From Hetaerina americana (taxonomy: Eukaryota; Arthropoda; Insecta; Odonata; Calopterygidae): a stretch of 64,000 nt of DNA. The notes beneath the pieces are model-generated. The model worked only from the letters and a program-made list of their open reading frames with translations. It was not told the origin of the DNA and made no database searches. Shown here one piece after another: positions 56,680-64,000 of this stretch. The translations under genes and the position numbers were made by a program. The stretch is taken from NCBI GenBank assembly GCA_022747635.1, contig JAKTNV010000023.1:2014848-2078847 (forward strand), in the 5' to 3' direction. Position 1 is the first letter of the stretch; every line of letters begins with the position of its first letter.

Positions 56680-57432
56680 CGAGGGTCATCCGGAAAGTAG
56701 TACCCGTTCGTGAAATAAAGACACAAAAGTAAATATTAACAAACATAAAAAATTTTATTTGAAAGAGGATACTTTAAACTACTTCTCAACATAATCTCCA
56801 AGCAAATTAAGGCATTTGTCATAACGTGTGACAAGTTTCTGTATTCCTGCTGCATAGTCCTTCGCCGCCAGCTCATTGAGATACGCGAGGGACCCATCTT
56901 GCACAAATTTTTGCATAATGCAGATGGTGTTTAACAATTTCATGAACAATTGTTCGAGAAACATTGGGAAAATGCTCACAGATGTCATCAATTGTGACGC
57001 GCCGATCGTTCCTCACGAATTCGTCAACTGAGCTCACCAGTTGGTCTGTAATGACAGACGGTCTCTCCGAACGCTCATCGTCGTGTGTGTTCCCCCTCCC
57101 CATGTTGAAGTTGCGACACCACCGCCGAACAGACGACTCGTCCATTACATTGTCTCCATACACCTCCTTTAATTGGCGATGAATATCACATGGGCGAACG
57201 TTTCTTGCATTGAGGAATTTAATCACTGCCCTCACTTCACAACTGGCGGCGTTCTCAATTTTTTTAAACATTGTAAACAATCACAGAAACAACACAGGCA
57301 ATGCTAGCGTCACGCAACTTGGCTCAGAGAAGGCAGACAAGCCACTGAAGCTATCTGACCTCGTCCAGCGGCTACTCGCATCGTCAGCACTTCATGCGGC
57401 ACGAACGGGTACTACTTTCCGGATGACCCTCG
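56680..57432 (-). mobile_element. Mariner deletion derivative, copy 3 (753 bp)
   Basis: This copy has perfect 33-bp inverted repeats and TA at 56678-56679 and 57433-57434. It is nearly identical to copy 1 (differences include the first base, one base near 56723 and one near 57380). It lies in the NHERF intron, antisense to the gene. Confidence 0.98.
56873..57280 (-). CDS. Mariner DNA-binding domain ORF (135 aa), copy 3
   Basis: The protein is identical to that of copy 1, including K at residue 120. The frame is intact from MFTMFKK to the stop after WVPRVSQ. Confidence 0.85.
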   Translation of the reverse strand: MFTMFKKIENAASCEVRAVIKFLNARNVRPCDIHRQLKEVYGDNVMDESSVRRWCRNFNMGRGNTHDDERSERPSVITDQLVSSVDEFVRNDRRVTIDDICEHFPNVSRTIVHEIVKHHLHYAKICARWVPRVSQ

Positions 57433-59799
57433 TATGTATCTGGTGAAGGATGTGAAGGACGTCAAAGCTTAGCCTCGTATCATTTCCCCTGGATACATAT
57501 TATAACGCCATTTCTTGATTTTCGGGATACAGACCCATAAATTTTCGGGCCGGAAATTATAGGTGTACCGGTCAGGGAGGCGGTTTTGAAATTTTAATTT
57601 AATAGGCGGAGTTAACTAATTCGGCTGGGGGCTGGTTCCAGACTGCCCTTTCTTTACCATGTGGCCGAGGACATTTTTTGACTGAAACATGTAATCCTGC
57701 GTAATGAGAAGTATGGATTAATCTTCGCCCAATTTGGGCAAGATCGTGCGAAAATATAACCCGTGGGTAATTTTTTGATCCGAAATAATTTATGAGCGAT
57801 ATTTTCCGGGAACTAGAGAAAGTAAGCGCTTATTTTCATCCTTTGCTCCCGCCTGTTATTCTTCAGTTCTAAGATTCCTTAAATCACTTGACTTGTGAGT
57901 ACATTGGGTCTTGACTTTATTTCCCACGTCGGTCGTTTTTCCGCATCCATCTTCATTCGATCCCGTAATAAAGAGCGCACCATAAACTCGAACGGCCTCT
58001 AGGCAGCCACTCGTTCGATCTGGCCTCGGATATCCCACTTGTGGGACGTATATTCGCCGAAAAATATTATCGCGGCAATTGCGTTCACAAGTGTCGTAAT
58101 TTTTGACAAAGTTACCGATGTTATTTTCTTTCAGAGACGATCGAAATGAGGTTCCACTGTAATCTGGAAATCTTTTCCGGTCCTAAAATTTGACTAAATC
58201 ATCGCAGGAGATTTGTTCGGATTGATTATATCTCAGGCGTGGAAGATGAAGTGGGGCGTTTTATGGGATATTGGTGATAATTACGTATGCCTGGCGTAGT
58301 ACTACTGTGTTTGCTTAATGTTCTTATCCAGTGTATTTATAAACTTGGAATACAAGCGTCCAAAGCCGGACATTTCGATATCCCCCTTCTGGCTCCTCGT
58401 CTAGTCTAGTTTCCGACTTGGAGGTAGGTGGCTGAATCGGTCGTGTGTGGAACCCCTTGTCGTGTTCGAGAGTGACGTCATGCAACTCATTCCCACCAAG
58501 TTTCCTTCTTCGTGTACGGTACAGGTGCCCATAGTTGTTATTGTTGATTGATTGTGGTCATATTCGCTTTTGAGGAAACACCTATTTGTGGTTTAAAAGT
58601 GTTCGGCTCCATTTTTTATTGTCGACCGAAATCGCTCTGATGTCCGCGTGAACAGCCGCCTGAACATGTGCCTCTGTGGCCTAGAAGGTACCCCTCGTTG
58701 AAAAACTCACTTCCAAAGCAATTATATACTAGACAAATGGTACTAGATGTCTCAAATAATATTTTTACATAACATTATTGAACTAATGCCTGTGAAACGA
58801 GCTTTGACGGCGTTTAGAACGGCCGTTTGGGTCTTGCACTCTCTGGAAATCCAAGGGAAATATGATTCTTAATCTGCTGTGAGAATTTTTTCGTGACGTT
58901 TGATTGCATTTTTAGCTTTAATTTTAAAGCTTTAATAGGTTTCAGCTAATATGTGACTCGTAAAAATTGCAGTTTCATTTCCTTCCAGGAGAGAGCGGAA
59001 TCGACTTGACTTGGTGTTATTTTCATGAGAAATTTTGGTGTAGAATTTCGATAGGTAGTTGTAACGTTTTTCAATACTCTTGTGTTTTGCATACCCAATC
59101 GATAATATGGGGTTAGTGTTAATGGAAATCTTCTAACAAACCCAATATGCAATAATTGTGTTGTTTATCTCACTGAGATCAAACCAGAAAATGTTTAAGT
59201 AATTGCTTATGCATTATAGCAGTGGTCAAATATAACCCACAAGCTTTTATATGTGTAGCTTTTACGTAGAAGCAGGGCGAATACTGAAAGTGTCAGACAA
59301 CAACCACCTCGACGTGGGATTTTCGCAGTATAGGTTGGTGAAATTTAACATTGATGAGAACGTCCAGGCATCATTGAAAATTTCACTGCATTGGGCGTTT
59401 TGATTATCTTGATTTGTAATCACGGCGCAGTTTTATCTCTAAATGTAAAAGAAGTCTGAGAATCGTTATAAGAGCTTCACATATCTGGATGGCCCTGGAA
59501 AAGGTGCCGTGATAGTGGCAAAAGGCCTCGATGATTAATGTGGACAGTCGTCGATTTAGGCCACTGGTTATAATTGCATTTTGATTTTTCCCCTTCTGGA
59601 GTGGCATCTGCCCGGGTGAGTTTCAATTCGGGTTGTTTTGCACATGGCATTCGCTCAAGCCATGTTTCATTACCGCCCCCACAGAAATGATTAGCGATGC
59701 GTTGCACGATCGCTCGTCCATCGCCGTCACGTTGCATCATGGGGCATTCTGGCAATGGTTCCTCGCATCTCAGAGAATGCGCGTCCTGAAAAGCCTCAT

Positions 59800-61730
59800 T
59801 TAATTGTCGACATTCGTATTCCTTGAGACGAGCACCCTGCTGTCTTTAGAAATATCCTCCCTGTCCTCCGCAAGCGACACTGCGGGAAGCCCTAAAACGT
59901 GTTTGCTTTATATTTTAAATCTTTGGCCTAAAGTATTTGACACATTACCATATTCTATGCATTCCCTCCATATTGCCTTAATCTCTTTTACATGGATTGT
60001 TCCCCGTCCAATCTGATGGTGTGCGCTGCTTCTCTTCTCAGCTCCCTCCAGGGCTTTCAATTTGTTGTCGAGTGTCTCTGTAAACCTTTCATATCCGCGC
60101 GGCACTCTTCCAGCCACGTTTCTTCTCCCATTTGGTTTCTTTCCTTGGTTCATCATTTATATTACGATACCTTCATTCTAATTCTCTATTTACGTTGTTA
60201 CACAATATTCTCTCGTTTAATTTTCCAGAATCTCCTCTGTAAACCATGACTTCCTAATAATTGTCCTGCGCGTATTTAACGTTCACATTGTTTTATTTTT
60301 TGCTTTCTTTATCCTGTTTTTATTTTCACTTGCCTTCTACTGTATCTATATCTTTTTCCCCGTCCAGGCTTTTATCCACAACTTCCTGGTATTCATTTCT
60401 TTTTACTTCAGTTAAAGTTTCGACCTTCCATTTCCCCAAACTTCTTTACTTTCCTATCTGTCCTCGAAGGTACTCAAATCTTTTCCCTCTCCCAGAATTT
60501 TATCTACGGCTTTCTGGTAGTCCTTTGTTTTCGCCTCCGTTAAATTTTCAACACAACATTTCCACGCAATTCTTCCCTTTCCTTACTTTCTGAATTTGAT
60601 ATTACATTTTACGAGGACCCTTTAATGAATTGAGTTAGTCCCCGGGAAACTGTGAGTTCATGACGCTATTAGTATATCCGAGCCTATCTATAACGTATTC
60701 TGATATCTCACTGTACCTCTACATCTACATAATACCCCGCAAGCCGTAGTTCCTCGTAGGTAGTAACCTCTAGTTAAAAAGGAACAATACCACATGCTAC
60801 AGCAACAGCATGGAAAACTACACCCACAGCAGCGCACGCACTCATGCAAAAATCCCTTCATTAGCCCTCCCGGCATTAGCACGTGTAATTACGCCTTATG
60901 TGGTGTTTACATCAGTTTTTCATATTTTTTCAGGATATAGCTCCTGAAAAACTCAATTAAGCAGAATACTTTTTCTCTTTTCGGCGATTTATTATCCCTT
61001 AACCAAATTCCCCTTCCCCTCCTCCATCTCTCTCTTTGCCTGTCATCGAATTCCAATACCCAATAACCATCATGTGTTTCCTACCTGAGACACACAATTA
61101 TTTTCTCCAGTTGATCATATGCACCATCTGCTTCTTCCTTCCTCTTATGGCTAGTTTGCATCTGAACATGAATGGCAGCCCAAGTTAGTTGGCTGTGATT
61201 TTATATCTTATAGTAGTATTCTGCCACTCACCTCCTGTGCATTTACAACTATTCTTCCTAACTTTTCGTTTGATATCACTGCTACTCCTCTGAGGCTCTC
61301 TTCCCACCCGCTGTGTGGACTCGGCGAGTAGTAATGTATGAACCCCCGCTCATCTTATTTCACTCCGCCTTGATGTATCTGCATCTACAAAATCCATCTC
61401 CTACTTAATGTTTTCAAACTTCCTATCCTCGTCATCGTCCAAACATTCCAAGTCCCTTTTATAACAGTTGTGGTCCCATTTCTGCTGCTGTTAACTCGGC
61501 TATGCAAGGCTTTCGTGCGTTGTTGTGCTTGGAGACGTTGCCGCCTCGGCTGCTGTCGTGACACCCTTCCCCTGGGCTTTACCCCGAAGTTGATATGACT
61601 CATTTCATTTTTATGCCGTGGTGCAGCCGCTCGAATTGGCCGCCTCACCGAGGAACGGAGGCTGCGATGGCTCCCTTTTGTTTCGTTACCATTCGATGTT
61701 TCTTTCACGGGTGACTCTCCAGGACACACT
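59800..61730 (-). mobile_element. Decayed LINE: 5' end, endonuclease and linker
   Basis: Reading the minus strand from 61729, an Arg-rich leader leads to IKGTWNVWTMTRIGSLKTL (near 61400-61450), the start of an endonuclease domain (GTWNVRT block). ASEGVAVISNEKLGRIVVNA follows near 61230-61300, and a decayed THDGYWVLEF segment near 61040. From 60600 to 60250 two copies of a WK-x-VE-x-LTE...YQ-x-VDK module follow. The 110-aa plus-strand open frame at 60261-60593 is their antisense shadow. It probably belongs to the FADD-type family, but no reverse transcriptase remains here to prove it. Confidence 0.6.
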
Positions 61731-62251
61731 AGCCCTTATAATTGGGCAAGGTTTTCGTCTGTGCGGAGGAGAAATGTTTTAAAGATGCGTTGAATTTAGC
61801 AACGTTTATTAGTTTTTAATCACGTACGCCAACAATAGAGTACATATAAGGAAACGAAACCACAATAAAAGTTGCTGGTAGCAAATGGAGAATTATGCCG
61901 ATAAAGCCGCTGATGGTCTTTGTTGATGTATTCTTTGGTCAATTCAGACGGAAAAGTAGTGGCAAGTCGTGCATAGCTTCTTTTGCATGTTAACGCTCTC
62001 TCTCTCTCCGCGGATCGAGTGATTTTAATTTTCGCCGGACACAATTAAATCGGGTATCTCTCCTTGTTATATCATCTTGTCAATTTTATCTTATATATTG
62101 AACCCAAAGTCGTTTGATATTTAATGGGGCCAGGCCACCCTATAATTAATGCCGTTTCTATTGACCTTCCCCATAAATTTACATCTTCCGAATGTAGTGT
62201 AGATTTCACAATGTTCTTTGTTTCTACAGAGGGCATAGATATAGGAACATA

Positions 62252-63004
62252 CGAGGGTCATCCGGAAAGTAGTACCCGTTCGTGCCGCATGAAGTGCTGA
62301 CGACGCGAGTAGCCGCTGGACGAGGTCAGATAGCTTCAGTGGCTTGTCTGCCTTCTCTGAGCCAAGTTGCGTGACGCTAGCATTGCCTGTGTTGTTTCTG
62401 TGATTGTTTACAATGTTTAAAAAAATTGAGAACGCCGCCAGTTGTGAAGTGAGGGCAGTGATTAAATTCCTCAATGCAAGAAACGTTCGCCCATGTGATA
62501 TTCATCGCCAATTAAAGGAGGTGTATGGAGACAATGTAATGGACGAGTCGTCTGTTCGGCGGTGGTGTCGCAACTTCAACATGGGGAGGGGGAACACACA
62601 CGACGATGAGCGTTCGGAGAGACCGTCTGTCATTACAGACCAACTGGTGAGCTCAGTTGACGAATTCGTGAGGAACGATCGGCGCGTCACAATTGATGAC
62701 ATCTGTGAGCATTTTCCCAATGTTTCTCGAACAATTGTTCATGAAATTGTTAAACACCATCTGCATTATGCAAACATTTGTGCAAGATGGGTCCCTCGCG
62801 TATCTCAATGAGCTGGCGGCGAAGGACTATGCAGCAGGAATACAGAAACTTGTCACACGTTATGACAAATGCCTTAATTTGCTTGGAGATTATGTTGAGA
62901 AGTAGTTTAAAGTATCCTCTTTCAAATAAAATTTTTTATGTTTGTTAATATTTACTTTTGTGTCTTTATTTCACGAACGGGTACTACTTTCCGTATGACC
63001 CTCG
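62252..63004 (+). mobile_element. Mariner deletion derivative, copy 4 (753 bp)
   Basis: The element has inverted repeats of 33 bp with a single change near 62994 (GTATG instead of GGATG), and TA at 62250-62251 and 63005-63006. Otherwise it reads the same as copy 2. It lies in the NHERF intron in the sense orientation. Confidence 0.98.
62404..62811 (+). CDS. Mariner DNA-binding domain ORF (135 aa), copy 4
   Basis: The protein is identical to that of copy 2 (N at residue 120). The start, both helix-turn-helix regions and the stop after the deletion junction are unchanged. Confidence 0.85.
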   Translation: MFTMFKKIENAASCEVRAVIKFLNARNVRPCDIHRQLKEVYGDNVMDESSVRRWCRNFNMGRGNTHDDERSERPSVITDQLVSSVDEFVRNDRRVTIDDICEHFPNVSRTIVHEIVKHHLHYANICARWVPRVSQ

Positions 63005-64000
63005 TATGTTTGTATCTGTGAAGCGTAAATTGTGTTATTTGGCCCTTCCCTGTCACTGATTGGCAAAATTAATCGCATGTGTAGGCGTCAGCGTGCTTTA
63101 TAAAAGTGTTTTAGTTGCAATTTCAAAGAAGCAGGTTGATATGCTATTGTTGATTTTTAACGAAGCGTGCAGAAAAAAATTACTTTTTACTCTTCACCAG
63201 CAGACTTAATTCTGGATATTTCCCAAGTTCAATGTCCTCAAATCTCCGAATGCATATTCACGGAAGTTCGTGGAAGTTTTCGAACCAGAGATTGTAGTTT
63301 AATACCGAGGAAAGAAGTTTTTTTTTTGTTTGTGTAATGAAACAAATTATCATCTTTCCTCATTCTCGAAGGTCTCTCGATAGTTTAACGACATGGTTTG
63401 TTAAAGACTCGTAGACTGTGTCCTAGCAAATTATCCGAATACGTTATACGTATTCTTGGGAGCACATTGGGATATCAATGAGCATGTCCTCTTGTTCGTG
63501 AGCTCCCTACCTAATCGTAATACAGGTTTTTTAAACTTTTAATTGGGAAAGCATTGATATCTCTATCATCCTTTCGTGCCTTTTGATCGATAGAACTGAC
63601 GTGAGTCCAAACCAGACCCGCTGTCGTGTGTTGAGGCTTCCGAGCGAAGGCGCGAACGTTTGAATAGGAATTCGGGAGTGTGAGGAGTTAGTATATAGGT
63701 GGCAGGTGGGAAAGGAATACTGGGAAAGTGGCGGCAAATAACTCAGGGACCCTAGGGTCGCTGTCTCCTGCTGCAGTTGTTACTTCAAGAGTGAATTTTT
63801 GAGGTGATGGCTTTCCACACATTGAAGTTCAGATTATTACTACGTGACCATAACCTTCTTACAAAAATACAGTCATCATCCCGAAGGGTAGATTTATAGG
63901 GGAGGGTAAGGATTATCTACATATTTAATGCACTCAGTCCAATCCAACGGCGGAAAGATCGTGTGAAGGGGTGTCAGGGTGCACGTCCATGAGTATACGT

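Larger units (their letters stand above)
47624..64000 (+). other. NHERF1: NHERF first intron (extends beyond window)
   Basis: No later NHERF exon was recognised in the remaining 16.4 kb. The sequence is richer in CpG than the left part of the window. Outside the listed repeats, 47624-51005, 51083-53584, 53691-55139, 57433-59799 and 63005-64000 show no gene, RNA or repeat that I can name. Short open frames there lack family features. Confidence 0.55.

Noticed and set aside
60261..60593. 110-aa plus-strand open frame rich in S, F and P
   Set aside because: It is the antisense of a decayed LINE linker whose minus-strand reading has ordered, repeated motifs.
1..64000. CRISPR array or prokaryotic operon
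   Set aside because: Spliced host genes and eukaryotic mobile elements exclude this. The tandem units at 31851-32487 have no spacer structure.

Overview
This is a eukaryotic, animal window: spliced genes with GT-AG introns, tRNA-derived SINEs, non-LTR retrotransposons and mariner transposons. The mariner types, the three host genes and the long repeat-filled introns suggest an arthropod, probably an insect with a large genome. I do not name a species. There are no operons, rRNA genes or CRISPR arrays.

Three host genes can be reconstructed, all on the + strand. (1) Bap31/BCAP31, an ER membrane cargo-sorting protein: exons 2-5 lie at 3765-3865, 4602-4749, 8472-8695 and 13608-13744, and exon 1 is probably upstream of the window. 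(2) An ERI3/Snipper-like DEDDh 3'-5' exoribonuclease: five exons at 25758-25919, 26003-26137, 33494-33694, 34747-34843 and 37355-37455, giving a complete 231-residue frame with all catalytic residues. (3) NHERF1/Sip1, a PDZ scaffold: the first coding exon is at 47168-47623, and its first intron runs past the end of the window.

Most other recognisable sequence is mobile. Four 753-bp mariner deletion derivatives (8755-9507, 42520-43272, 56680-57432, 62252-63004) have 33-bp terminal inverted repeats and TA target duplications. They are nearly identical and each keeps an intact 135-aa open frame for the paired helix-turn-helix DNA-binding domain, while the catalytic domain is deleted. Older relics are a full-length mariner pseudogene (38806-40070), a mariner C-terminal fragment (about 35440-35790) and a Tc1/mariner relic (about 12190-13230). 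LINE remnants fall into an FADD-type family (1130-3072, 23561-23965, 32493-32745, probably 55140-55690 and the endonuclease end at about 59800-61730) and YADD/CR1-Jockey-like families (17200-23300, 27240-27690, 29400-30450, 45170-46070). Three tRNA-derived SINE families (here S1, S2, S3) occur, two copies with perfect 12-bp target duplications.

Structured non-coding DNA includes a 197-bp palindrome at 10285-10481, a 228-bp foldback at 23295-23522, an alternating 140/160-bp tandem array at 31851-32487, a cluster of 34-bp palindromes at 33077-33174, two terminal-inverted-repeat elements of unknown family (5791-6872, 36008-36438) and a TA microsatellite at 51006-51082. CpG is visibly scarce from 1 to about 46800 and common from about 46850 on, which looks like a germline methylation footprint over the Bap31 and ERI3 gene bodies. 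The host genes have no evident joint function; the shared theme is invasion of their introns by several generations of mobile elements.
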